A stretch of DNA of 64,000 nucleotides from Rheinheimera sp. 1928-s (GTDB lineage: Bacteria > Pseudomonadota > Gammaproteobacteria > Enterobacterales > Alteromonadaceae), in NCBI RefSeq assembly GCF_029269265.1, contig NZ_JARIXP010000001.1, positions 464,591 through 528,590 of the forward strand. Reading direction: 5' to 3'. Positions 9,477 to 17,800 of this stretch are shown here, piece after piece. Positions within the stretch are counted from its first letter, which is position 1; the number at the start of each line of letters is the position of its first letter. Below the pieces are notes generated by a model, which did not search any database, was not told where the DNA came from, and saw only the letters and a program-made list of their open reading frames with translations. The translations under genes were made by a program, and so were the position numbers.

Positions 9477-10004
9477 TCAAAGTGTGGCTATACGGCAATC
9501 CGCGACTCGTTGTCGCAGTAAACGGCTTCTGTCGCTTTCAGCCTGGCGTTTGCTGCTGTAAGGCCCCAGAGTAACCCGAAAAAATACACCGTTTTTGCCT
9601 TCAATGCGTCTTACTTCCGAAGGGTAACCAGCAAAAGCAACTTTGGCTTTCATTTGCTGAGCCGTTTCGTTGACACGGTAAGTACCACAAAACATTAAAA
9701 ATGGCCCTTTGGCTTCCAGCTCCTCGACAGTTACCTGAATTTCTTTGTTTTCCAGCTCTTCAATGTACTGGTAAGGCTCTTTGGCAGGCTTAGGGGGCAA
9801 ATCATCTTTTTTGCTGGTGATCACCGGAGTGACTGGATCTGCGACCGGAGTTTTTTGCGATAAATGATATAAAAACCACGCAAAACCAATAACTAAAACG
9901 CTGACCGTTATCACTAAAGGCCAGGGGAAAGGTTTCACAGTTTTGGTGTTTTTTCTTGGTCTGGGTGCGGCCCGACCTGCTTTGACATAATCTTTTTGTG
10001 GCAT
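9477..10004 (-). CDS. ftsN: FtsN-like cell-division protein with SPOR domain
   Basis: A 175-aa bitopic membrane protein. It starts MPQKDYVKAGRAAPRPRKN, like FtsN (MAQRDYV...), which is why I choose the ATG at 10004 over a codon 12 residues upstream. A basic cytoplasmic tail, one TM helix (about 36-56), a short charged/proline linker and a C-terminal SPOR domain follow (about 100-175; FLMFCGTYRV and FFRVTLGPYSSKRQAE). SPOR domains bind denuded glycan at the septum. The linker is much shorter than in E. coli FtsN. The gene order priA-ftsN-hslV-hslU is conserved in enterics and supports the assignment. Confidence 0.85.
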   Translation of the reverse strand: MPQKDYVKAGRAAPRPRKNTKTVKPFPWPLVITVSVLVIGFAWFLYHLSQKTPVADPVTPVITSKKDDLPPKPAKEPYQYIEELENKEIQVTVEELEAKGPFLMFCGTYRVNETAQQMKAKVAFAGYPSEVRRIEGKNGVFFRVTLGPYSSKRQAESDRSRLLRQRVADCRIATL

Positions 10005-10069
10005 CTTCACAACTAAGGACAACTGGCCTGATGTCCGCATTCTACTGCAGTTTTGTTAAAAAGAAATGT

Positions 10070-12232
10070 TTAATTCAGGTCTTGTGGGTCTACATCCAAC
10101 TGCCACTTTACCTTACGGCTTAGCGACCAGCGGCTGATTTCTGCTAATACTGAATCCAGACTTTGGTGTAATTGTTTTCTGTCTTTGGCAAAAAGCTGAA
10201 TTTGCCAACGGTATTTGCCCGCCTTACGTTCCATAGGGCAAGCCAGTGGCCCCAACAACTGCACTTGTGGCCATTCTTTATAATGGTCCGCCACTTTTTG
10301 CAGCCATTCTTTGCACAGTTCCAACTGATGCGCTTCCACTCTAAACAAAGCCAGGAACATAAAAGGTGGTAAAAAAGTTTGTTGCCGCTCTTTTAATGCG
10401 CTGCGGGCAAAAGAGGCGTAACCATTCTGGATCACATCCTGTAGCAGCGCATGACCCGGATAATGGGTTTGCAGTAAAACTTTGCCCGGCTGTGAGCCCC
10501 GCCCAGCCCGACCTGAGACTTGCGTTAACAATTGAGCTAACTGTTCAGGGGCTCTGAAATCATTGCTGTATAAAGCAGAGTCGACATCAATAATCACTAC
10601 TAAGCCAACATTCGGGAAATGATGGCCTTTGGCTAACATCTGGGTGCCTAAAATAAGCTGAGGCTCCCCTTGTAAGATCTGATCCAAGGCCTTCTGCAAA
10701 CTGCCTTTGCGTCTGATGCTGTCTCTGTCCAGTCGGGTGACTGTATGAGTTGGGAAAAGTTGTTGTAGCTGTTCTTCCAGCTGTTCAGTGCCCTGACCTA
10801 CAGGAGCCAACTGAGTACTGCCACAACCACCACATTGATGCGGCACCCCTTTAGTCGCACCACAATGGTGGCACACCAACTGACGACTTTGTTTATGAAA
10901 AGTAGTGAAAGCACTGCATCTGTGGCATTCGGTCATCCAGCCGCATTCATGGCATATCAGTGCTGGCGCAAAACCACGGCGATTTAAAAACAGCAGTACT
11001 TGCTGGCCGAGTTTTAAATGTTGTTCGATACGCTGGCGGGTTAAACCTGCCATGCCATGCATCATTTGCTGTTGTTTTAAATCCACCAGCTCGACTGTTG
11101 GCATCAACTGGCCAGCGGCGCGGTCAGGTAATTCCAGATGAGCAAAGCGGCCTTGTTGCACATTGGCCAGGCTTTCTAAGCTCGGCGTCGCTGAGCCTAA
11201 TAAAATAGGGCAGCCCTGAATCGAGGCGCGTTTAATCGCCAAATCCCGGGCGTGATACCGAAAGCCGTCCTGCTGCTTAAAGGAGTTGTCGTGCTCTTCA
11301 TCGATAATCAGCAAATCAAGCTTTAGGAAAGGCAAAAACAACGCAGAGCGGGTGCCAATCACTATAGCTAAATCACCAGTCTGGCAGCGTTGCCAGACGG
11401 TAAAACGCTCCAGGTCGGTCATATTGGAATGCCAGACGCCAACAGGCACGCCAAAACGTTGTTCAAATCGGGCTAAGGTTTGTGGTGTTAAACCAATTTC
11501 CGGCACCAACACCAGCACCTGGCCACCTGTTTTTACGACTGGGCTGATGGCCTGCAAATACACTTCGGTTTTGCCCGATCCTGTGACGCCTTCCAGTAAA
11601 AAACAACTGAAACTACCTAAAGCTTGTTGTACTGCTGTGACGGCCAAAGCCTGCGCAGGATTTAAGGGTAGGGACTTTTGTTGTTCATCAGCCGTCTGAT
11701 AAGGGCCGTATAAGAGCGGCGTAACATGAGCCCAACCTTGTTCAACAAAATACTGCAGCTCTTTGCGCTGAAAATGCTCCAGCAACTGGGTTTCGGTTTG
11801 AGGCTGTTGCAGCTGTTGCCATAAGGCCAGTCTTTTTTTCGCGGCTTTAAACTGCTGTTCTGTTAAATGCTGGCCTGCTTGGGTCAGGCTATAGCTAAGG
11901 CCTTTGACCGGATCGGCATTTTTACCATCGCGTAATAAAGCGGGCAGGGCACTGGTCAGTACATCGCCTAACGGATGATGGTAGTAATCTGCGGCAAAAC
12001 TTAATAACTGGCGAATAGGAGCTGCCAGTACCGGAGTTTGATCCAATACTTGGGTCACAGCTTTCAATTGAGCTGCGTCGTAGCTGTCGGTGGGGTTCAG
12101 TTGCCAGACAATACCTATCAGCTCGCGTTTACCAAAAGGCACTAAAACACGACAACCTGGGCTTACCTGTTCGTCACAAAGGTAATCAAAATGCACCCGA
12201 AGAGGAATGGGCAACGCTACCCGAATTACCAT
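10070..12232 (-). CDS. priA: PriA, primosomal replication restart helicase
   Basis: A 720-aa 3'-5' superfamily 2 helicase that recognises stalled forks and reloads DnaB. The N-terminal DNA-binding part (VALPIPLRVHFDYL, FAADYYHHPLGDVL) is followed by Walker A GVTGSGKTEVYL, the DEEH box (LLIIDEEHD), a zinc-binding region with eight Cys (CHECGW, CHRCSAF, CHHCGA, CGGCGS), and helicase motifs V-VI (GTQMLAKGHHFPNV, QVSGRAGRG). Family alignment favours the ATG at 12232; a TTG three codons upstream has a closer AGGTGG and cannot be excluded. It is divergent from rpmE, the common gammaproteobacterial arrangement. Confidence 0.96.
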   Translation of the reverse strand: MVIRVALPIPLRVHFDYLCDEQVSPGCRVLVPFGKRELIGIVWQLNPTDSYDAAQLKAVTQVLDQTPVLAAPIRQLLSFAADYYHHPLGDVLTSALPALLRDGKNADPVKGLSYSLTQAGQHLTEQQFKAAKKRLALWQQLQQPQTETQLLEHFQRKELQYFVEQGWAHVTPLLYGPYQTADEQQKSLPLNPAQALAVTAVQQALGSFSCFLLEGVTGSGKTEVYLQAISPVVKTGGQVLVLVPEIGLTPQTLARFEQRFGVPVGVWHSNMTDLERFTVWQRCQTGDLAIVIGTRSALFLPFLKLDLLIIDEEHDNSFKQQDGFRYHARDLAIKRASIQGCPILLGSATPSLESLANVQQGRFAHLELPDRAAGQLMPTVELVDLKQQQMMHGMAGLTRQRIEQHLKLGQQVLLFLNRRGFAPALICHECGWMTECHRCSAFTTFHKQSRQLVCHHCGATKGVPHQCGGCGSTQLAPVGQGTEQLEEQLQQLFPTHTVTRLDRDSIRRKGSLQKALDQILQGEPQLILGTQMLAKGHHFPNVGLVVIIDVDSALYSNDFRAPEQLAQLLTQVSGRAGRGSQPGKVLLQTHYPGHALLQDVIQNGYASFARSALKERQQTFLPPFMFLALFRVEAHQLELCKEWLQKVADHYKEWPQVQLLGPLACPMERKAGKYRWQIQLFAKDRKQLHQSLDSVLAEISRWSLSRKVKWQLDVDPQDLN

Positions 12233-12318
12233 CACAGCCAAAATCCACCTGTTTTATCAATCAATTAGTTTAATGATCGGAGTAAGACAAAGCCATTAAA
12301 AATAAATTGGCCAATTTG

Positions 12319-12347
12319 TTGAAACTTTGAGCCTTAGCAATTAAACT
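12319..12347 (+). promoter_or_regulatory. Candidate sigma-70 promoter for rpmE
   Basis: TTGAAA at 12319-12324 and TAAACT at 12342-12347 are separated by 17 bases, a plausible -35/-10 pair about 80 bases upstream of rpmE. The leader between it and the ATG has no obvious stable hairpin. Based on consensus matching only. Confidence 0.4.
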
Positions 12348-12428
12348 ACGCGCCCTAATTTAACTGAAATTGCGTATGGTGTCTGACAAAAGTTGATCAG
12401 ATAGCGATACGGCCTAACGAGGTAACCC

Positions 12429-12641
12429 ATGAAACCAAGTATCCACCCGGAATACAAAGAGATCACTGCAACTTGTACTTGCGGTAATGCTTTCAAAACT
12501 CACTCTACACTGTGCAAAGACATCCACTTGGACGTTTGCTCAGCTTGCCACCCATTCTATACTGGTAAGCAGAAAGTGTTAGACGTAGGCGGCCGTGTTG
12601 ACCGCTTCAAAAAACGTTTCGCAGTACTGGGCGCCAAGTAA
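12429..12641 (+). CDS. rpmE: Ribosomal protein L31 (bL31, zinc-binding form)
   Basis: A 70-aa ribosomal protein of the 50S subunit. It begins [12 protein letters not shown] and has the four zinc-ligand positions of the C+ form: C16 and C18 (CTCGN) and C37 and C40 ([13 protein letters not shown]). It therefore stores zinc and would be the form replaced by a zinc-free paralogue under zinc limitation in species that carry one. A GAGG ribosome site precedes the ATG, and a strong terminator follows 15 bases after the stop, so it is a single-gene unit divergent from priA. Confidence 0.97.
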   Translation: MKPSIHPEYKEITATCTCGNAFKTHSTLCKDIHLDVCSACHPFYTGKQKVLDVGGRVDRFKKRFAVLGAK

Positions 12642-12656
12642 TTTCAGGCATCAGTC

Positions 12657-12683
12657 AAAAAAGGCACCTTGGGTGCCTTTTTT
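12657..12683 (+). terminator. Intrinsic terminator of rpmE
   Basis: GGCACC (12663-12668), loop TTG and GGTGCC (12672-12677) form a GC-rich stem preceded by six A and followed by six T. It is a textbook Rho-independent terminator and works on both strands. Confidence 0.9.
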
Positions 12684-12690
12684 ACATTTT

Positions 12691-12832
12691 GCTGTCCTGC
12701 AAAATGCCCTCCGGGCCATCGTCGCTCCGCTCCAATGTTAAAAAACAGCAGGACAGCTGTTTTTCACAGCTTCAGCTGCCGTAGGCGAACATCATGGATG
12801 ATGTGAGTGAAAAATCGTTCCTGACGATTTTT
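12691..12832. repeat. Paired-hairpin intergenic element between rpmE and the STAND gene
   Basis: This fills most of the 322-base gap after rpmE. It holds a hairpin AAAAACAGC/GCTGTTTTT with loop AGGACA (12741-12764), a short CAGCT..AGCTG stem, a palindrome ACATCAT-GG-ATGATGT (12789-12804) and a third hairpin AAAAATCGT/ACGATTTTT with loop TCCTG (12810-12832). GCTGTCCTGC at 12691-12700 is also the exact complement of 12748-12757, so an alternative long-range fold is possible. A second element with the same loops but different stems lies at 19759-19827. The last hairpin could also terminate transcription. The remaining bases to 12963 are AT-rich and probably carry the STAND gene promoter. Confidence 0.6.
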
Positions 12833-12963
12833 TTATTGCTCCTAACTCGAGTTTTAGAATCTGCCCACGCTGCGGCTTCAAGAACGACGTGTAACAAATC
12901 TATACTTTCATAATGCTGCCCATAACTATATATTAAACATATAGTTAACTTACGGCTGCGGTT

Positions 12964-15900
12964 ATGATTGGTACTTTCTTTTTTGGTGAGTGGCAGGTTG
13001 ATCCCAGTGCCAATACGCTGAGGCTTGGCAAACAGCTGATCCAGCTTGAACCTAAAGCTATGGATGTGCTGGTGTTGTTGTGTCAAAACGCCGGAGAAGT
13101 ACACAGCAGTGACGAGATTGTAAGCATTTGCTGGCCTCAGGCGGAAGTGGGCGATAACCCACTGCATAAAATTATCACGCAAATTCGTAAGGCCCTCGGC
13201 GACAGCGCTACCTCTCCTTCTTATATTGAAACCATCCGCAAACGCGGTTACCGCACTCTGGCTCAGGTCACTTTTCCGCTGGGGCAGGAAGAAAGCGCCA
13301 CACCCCAAAGTTGGCAAGGTGGTTCGCCTTTTCCTGGCTTGCAGGCTTACGATGCCCGTTATGCCAAAGTGTTTTTTGGCCGTGGCAGCCAAATTGATAC
13401 CTTATTGGAACGTATAGCGCAGCAAGTGCAGTACGGCAGAGCTTTTTGTTTAGTCTTAGGCCCAAGCGGCAGCGGTAAATCCTCGTTAATTAATGCTGGC
13501 GTTATGCCAAATCTGATGCAAAACAGTGGCTACAATGGCGTTAAGGTGGAGTCGTACAGCAGCCTGGATTTAGCTGACCTTACACCTGGTCAATTGCTGA
13601 TGCAGCTCGCCAGTGCTTTGCTCGACTGGGACCTCGCAGACCAACCCGTATTTGACGGCTGCAGTGCCGAACAACTGGCAGAAAAATTACAACATCAAAT
13701 GGACTGGGTGCTGCAAAGCTGCAAAAAGGCGCTGCAACACCAAAATGAAAGCAAATCCCGTTTTGCCATTTTTATCGACCGGCTTGAAGTGCTGTTGTCT
13801 TCGCCGCTGTTTAGTGAAGAAGAACGGCTGCTATTTATCGACCGGATGGAACAACTGGCTACTTCCGGTGTTGTCGTGGTATTAAGTGCTTGCCGTAACG
13901 AGTTTTACCCTTTACTGGTCACCTATCCCAGTTTGATGGCTGGCAAAGCCCGTGGTGCTCATTTTGACTTAGCGCCGCCCGGCAGAGCCGATTTGTTACA
14001 AATGATCCGCTTACCTGCGATAGCCGCCAATTTAAGTTGGGATTTAGACCCAAACACAGCAGTGCCGCTGGATGAGCTGTTGTGCAGCGAAGCGGCCAGC
14101 AACCCCGATGCTTTACCTATGCTGCAATACACTTTGCAGGAATTGTATTTACAGCGCAGCGACAGCAATCAGCTGTTGTTTTCTGTCTATAAAAACTTAG
14201 GCGGTATTGAAGGCGCTATAGGTAAAAATGCTGAGCAGGCCATAGCCCTGTTAAGCACCGCAGAAAAAGACAGTTTACCCAGAGTTTTATCTTTACTGGT
14301 GACTTTACGCGAAGACGAACAGTCCATCACCAGCCGTACAGCACTCTGGCAACAATTACAAAATGACGCTGAGCGAGCTTTGGTACAAGCTATGGTGGAG
14401 CATCGCTTATTTGTCTCCCACCTGCAAAATGCTGCGCCTTGTTTTAGTATTGCGCACGAAGCTTTATTAAGACGCTGGCCAAGAGCCACAGCCTGGATAG
14501 CAGAACATCATCAAAGTTTAAGTGTAAAAAGCCGCTTGCAGCATTTAACCAAACGCTGGCTGGCCGAAGATAAACACAGCGCTTATTTATTGGCAGACGG
14601 TAAACCTTTAGCCGAAGCGCAGCAACTGGCGCAAAACGGCTTTTTTACCCTGGATGCTAACGAAAAAGACTTTATTCAGGCCTCAGGCAAAAGATCCAAA
14701 TTAGTACGCACCAGCAGGCGTTTAACCTTTGTTTTACTCTGTGTGCTGACTTTTACCGCAGTGCTAATGAGCTTTCGAAGTTTTGAGGCGGAAAAACAAG
14801 CACAGCAAAAACGTTTAGCCGCCGAAAGTTTATTAGGTTTTATGGTGGGTGATTTTGCCGACAAATTACGCAGCATAGGCCGGATGGATTTACTCGACGG
14901 TATTAGCAATAAAGCGCTGGAGTATTTCAGCGACTTTTCTGATGCGGAAAAAGACCAATACCTAAGCGCCCAGGCCCGTTTGCAACATGGCCAAACGCTG
15001 GAAGCTATGGGCGAAGTGGCTTATTCACGTGACAAAATTGATGAAGCCAAAACTGCTTTATTAGCAGCCAGAGAAAAACTGGTGCCAGTGCTTGCTGAGC
15101 AGCCAGATAATTTAGAGCTGCTAAAAACCTTAGGCGCCAACGCCTTTTGGTTAGGGCAAATTCAGTACGATGCCAAAAACTGGCTGGCTGCTAAACCAGA
15201 ACTTGAGCTGTATTACAGCTATAGTCAGGCCATGTACCGGGTGGCACCTGAAAGCTTCGACGCCTTGATGGAATTATCCTACGCCACCAACTCTTTAGGC
15301 TCTTTGGCGATGAAATTACAAGAGTTTGAACAAGCCACAGCCTTTTTTAACGAATCTTTGACTCTGAAATTGTTAGCGCAAGCTAAGGAACCCGCTAATA
15401 CAACTCTGATTGGCGACATAGCAGATACCCGCTCTTGGTTAGCCAGTGCAGTGCTCGCTCAAGGTGATATTTGGCAAGCTATTGAAGTTCACAAAAAGAT
15501 ACAAAGTGAATTTCAACGATTTAGCAAAACAAAAGAGCCTGATGGTTATTTGTTAGATAAAGTATTTGGCAGTTATAGAAATTTATCTGCTTTGCTTGGA
15601 TATCAAGGGCTTAAACACGAAGCTTTTGAACTGAATTTTTTAGCTCAACAATTGCTCGAACAAGCGTTACAACTCGATCCAGAAAATGAAGTTTGGCATA
15701 TCGATTTATTTAATATCAAATTACAGTTAATGCGGTTAAATGCTGAGCTAAAAGACCCAAGGATCAATTACACACCTGAACTGTTAAAAACACAGTTTGA
15801 AAGTAACAGAAAGCGTTTGTCTGAAACGCGTTATCTTAATTTATTCAGGATCTGGTATATCGAATCAGTGCGTTATTATCAGATGACAGCACAATGGGAC

Positions 15901-16224
15901 AAAAGTGCAGAATTATTACAACAAGCTTTACCTTTTTATCGAGAGAATTTCAGGCTGAATATGGATAGTAGAGAGTGGCGGTATTACTTAGCCTATATTG
16001 AACTAGTAAACGCCAACCAATTGAAATTTGAACTGAAACTTGAGCAAAGCCAGCAAGCTTGCCAACATGTAAAAGAGGTACTGGCTCCGATGAAAGATCA
16101 AGTTAGAACTCCGCAATATATTCACTCTTATGCTACGGCTTTAAGTTGTTTGGGGGAGCTAGACCAAAATGTAACTCTACGCCAACACATAGAGCAAAGC
16201 GGTTTAGTGATTGAAAAACTTTAG
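12964..16224 (+). CDS. CadC-like winged-helix / STAND NTPase / TM / TPR regulator
   Basis: A 1086-aa multidomain protein. Residues about 7-105 are an OmpR/CadC-type winged helix (RLGKQLIQLEPKAMDVL; IRKRGYRTLA). Residues 121-140 (SPFPGLQAY...VFFGR) open an nSTAND1-type NTPase with Walker A GPSGSGKSS (166-174) and a Walker B-like FAIFIDRLEVL (D272). A single TM helix lies at about 582-603, and the C-terminal 480 residues are TPR-like helices, most simply placed in the periplasm as in CadC. It would be a membrane-tethered transcription regulator whose NTPase acts as a switch (inference). Thirty bases downstream lies a small gene, then a secreted paralogue of it. Base composition drops sharply near 15480, inside the TPR region. 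Specific ligand and target are unknown. Confidence 0.85.
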   Translation: MIGTFFFGEWQVDPSANTLRLGKQLIQLEPKAMDVLVLLCQNAGEVHSSDEIVSICWPQAEVGDNPLHKIITQIRKALGDSATSPSYIETIRKRGYRTLAQVTFPLGQEESATPQSWQGGSPFPGLQAYDARYAKVFFGRGSQIDTLLERIAQQVQYGRAFCLVLGPSGSGKSSLINAGVMPNLMQNSGYNGVKVESYSSLDLADLTPGQLLMQLASALLDWDLADQPVFDGCSAEQLAEKLQHQMDWVLQSCKKALQHQNESKSRFAIFIDRLEVLLSSPLFSEEERLLFIDRMEQLATSGVVVVLSACRNEFYPLLVTYPSLMAGKARGAHFDLAPPGRADLLQMIRLPAIAANLSWDLDPNTAVPLDELLCSEAASNPDALPMLQYTLQELYLQRSDSNQLLFSVYKNLGGIEGAIGKNAEQAIALLSTAEKDSLPRVLSLLVTLREDEQSITSRTALWQQLQNDAERALVQAMVEHRLFVSHLQNAAPCFSIAHEALLRRWPRATAWIAEHHQSLSVKSRLQHLTKRWLAEDKHSAYLLADGKPLAEAQQLAQNGFFTLDANEKDFIQASGKRSKLVRTSRRLTFVLLCVLTFTAVLMSFRSFEAEKQAQQKRLAAESLLGFMVGDFADKLRSIGRMDLLDGISNKALEYFSDFSDAEKDQYLSAQARLQHGQTLEAMGEVAYSRDKIDEAKTALLAAREKLVPVLAEQPDNLELLKTLGANAFWLGQIQYDAKNWLAAKPELELYYSYSQAMYRVAPESFDALMELSYATNSLGSLAMKLQEFEQATAFFNESLTLKLLAQAKEPANTTLIGDIADTRSWLASAVLAQGDIWQAIEVHKKIQSEFQRFSKTKEPDGYLLDKVFGSYRNLSALLGYQGLKHEAFELNFLAQQLLEQALQLDPENEVWHIDLFNIKLQLMRLNAELKDPRINYTPELLKTQFESNRKRLSETRYLNLFRIWYIESVRYYQMTAQWDKSAELLQQALPFYRENFRLNMDSREWRYYLAYIELVNANQLKFELKLEQSQQACQHVKEVLAPMKDQVRTPQYIHSYATALSCLGELDQNVTLRQHIEQSGLVIEKL

Positions 16225-16254
16225 TCTATGATTTATTAACAATAAGGAGAACTT

Positions 16255-16623
16255 ATGAGTACGGTAGATACCACGATTGACGTAAAAATCACGTTAGATG
16301 AAAACAATATTCCACAATTCAGTTACAGCCAAAATGGTGAGATTAGCGATGGTAGCGTCGTAGTGGACTGCGGCCAGGATATTATTTACCAACTGGTTGA
16401 ATCACCAGGTTACGCTTTTACTGGTGCAGGTTTTTTAACTCCTTTTAACAAAGTTATTGACTCTGTTTCCGTTAGTGGCGATGGCCAGCAACTTATACTG
16501 GTCGATGAAGACTCTGTTAGTGGTGTAACTAGTTTCCAGTTGATTCTGAGCTGTGCAACAAGTGGTTTGCTATTGCTAAGCCCTGATCCGCAAATTGTAA
16601 ACAAAGGTGCCGATCCAGAGTGA
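16255..16623 (+). CDS. Small protein with SPDPQ-VNKG tail, predicted cytoplasmic
   Basis: A 122-aa protein with no signal peptide or TM helix, starting at an ATG with a strong AAGGAG seven bases upstream. It is all but one domain: ITLDENNIPQFSYSQNG, IIYQLVE, FTGAGF, VSVSGDGQQL, and the C-terminal SPDPQIVNKG. The same domain forms the C-terminal half of the secreted protein encoded at 16842-17597, about half identical by eye. The predicted fold is beta-rich. The name 'DP-EP family protein' used in public annotations may apply, because the tail reads DP...EP in the paralogue, but I cannot confirm that. It lies 30 bases after the STAND regulator and is probably co-transcribed with it. Function unknown. 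Confidence 0.75.
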   Translation: MSTVDTTIDVKITLDENNIPQFSYSQNGEISDGSVVVDCGQDIIYQLVESPGYAFTGAGFLTPFNKVIDSVSVSGDGQQLILVDEDSVSGVTSFQLILSCATSGLLLLSPDPQIVNKGADPE

Positions 16624-16697
16624 TTGAAAGTTAGTTGCTAACTGTCATTCTCAGTATAGAATTCGCTTTCTTGCCGATACATATAGACACTTGCAGC

Positions 16698-16720
16698 AAA
16701 GCCCTTATTAGGGCTTTTTT
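16698..16720 (+). terminator. Terminator after the first SPDPQ gene
   Basis: AAAGCCC-TTATTA-GGGCTTTTTT is a good Rho-independent terminator. The same 23-base unit recurs after the paralogous gene at 17688-17710, including the loop, which suggests that gene and terminator were duplicated together. Confidence 0.85.
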
Positions 16721-16841
16721 CTTCAGTTTAAAAAAGCCACGACTCAAGTTGTCCCCAATTTTCTCTTGTTTATTCGTTGTCCCGCTATTAGCATGTTGCT
16801 GATTGTTCCCATCTTAAAGCTTTTAATCAAAAGGATTTACT

Positions 16842-17597
16842 GTGAAAAAACTGTCTTTGCTTTTTACTGCTTTGTTAGCTGCCTCTCCATTCTTGAGCCA
16901 GGCGGCTACCCAACAAGAGATTGATCGTGCCCTTGCACCTGTGAAAAATAAATCAGATCTGCAACTGGTGCTCAGTTCTGTTTCAGCTTTAGATGCGCTT
17001 GAAGAACATTTGCCTGAATTTTTGGATAGCGTGAAATTCCCTAAAAAGGGGCAGCAGCCAAAATTTGATAAAGAGCTGCTGGAAACAAACTTATCCGCTA
17101 CTGAAATTTATAAAATTCTGGCGTTATTCGGCCAGCAAAGCAGCATAGGCCAGTATCAGGGCGCTGCTATTGTCACTGACACAGACAGATTGTTATTAAC
17201 TGGCTCAACCTTGCCATTTTGTGACGCCGCCAGCCCTATCGAGCTGAGAGTTATGTTAGATAAAAATAAACAGGCGCAATTTAGCTACGCGCAAAGCGGT
17301 ACCTTTTGTGACGGTAACGTCGAGCTGACTGAAAATACCACTATTACCTATCAGCTGGTGCCACATAAAAAATCGCCTAAAGGATTACGTATAACAGGTG
17401 CTGGTTTTACCAACGCTTTTGATGGCCATATCGAAAAAGTGACGGTAAGTAGCGACGGCCAAAGCATTCAGCTGGAGAACAATATTGAAAACTCCGGTGT
17501 CAGCAAATACCAGTTTATCCTTGAGTCGGAAGAAAATGATTTGCTGCTGGTAAGCCCCGATCCGCAAGTTGTAAACAAAGGCACTGAGCCAGCATAG
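16842..17597 (+). CDS. Secreted protein with C-terminal SPDPQ-VNKG domain
   Basis: A 251-aa protein with a GTG start preceded by AAAAGGA. Residues 1-21 are a Sec signal peptide (MKKLSLLFTALLAASPFLSQA), so the product should be periplasmic or outer-membrane associated. Residues about 22-120 are a helical, charged region not found in the upstream paralogue. Residues about 130-251 repeat the 122-aa protein: LDKNKQAQFSYAQSG, TYQLV, ITGAGF, VTVSSDGQ, SGV..YQF and SPDPQVVNKG. Cys127 and Cys156 occur only here and could form a disulphide. Together with the STAND regulator, whose TPR region is probably periplasmic, it could be the sensed partner or the output (speculative). No function is known to me. 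Confidence 0.72.
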   Translation: MKKLSLLFTALLAASPFLSQAATQQEIDRALAPVKNKSDLQLVLSSVSALDALEEHLPEFLDSVKFPKKGQQPKFDKELLETNLSATEIYKILALFGQQSSIGQYQGAAIVTDTDRLLLTGSTLPFCDAASPIELRVMLDKNKQAQFSYAQSGTFCDGNVELTENTTITYQLVPHKKSPKGLRITGAGFTNAFDGHIEKVTVSSDGQSIQLENNIENSGVSKYQFILESEENDLLLVSPDPQVVNKGTEPA

Positions 17598-17687
17598 TTA
17601 AAACTGAATTTTTAACTTCTGTTTGCAGCTTTGGAATCCGCTCAAGGAAGATCGTTTACGTTATATATTTAACAAGACCATTTTATT

Positions 17688-17710
17688 AAAGCCCTTATTA
17701 GGGCTTTTTT
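17688..17710 (+). terminator. Terminator after the secreted SPDPQ protein
   Basis: AAAGCCC-TTATTA-GGGCTTTTTT repeats the terminator at 16698-16720 base for base in stem and loop. It ends the accessory module before the GGDEF gene. Confidence 0.85.
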
Positions 17711-17800
17711 AGTTTTTAGATTAAAATAATTGCATTTAAATTCAATACCTTAAATCAGAAGGTTGCCGGAAGGTTTGTTTTTTCCATAAGTTCTAAAGTC

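Noticed and set aside
12772-13392. A 206-codon frame on the minus strand overlapping the start of the STAND gene
   Set aside because: It lies antisense to the well-conserved winged-helix domain and runs through the hairpin element; no family pattern or ribosome site supports it.
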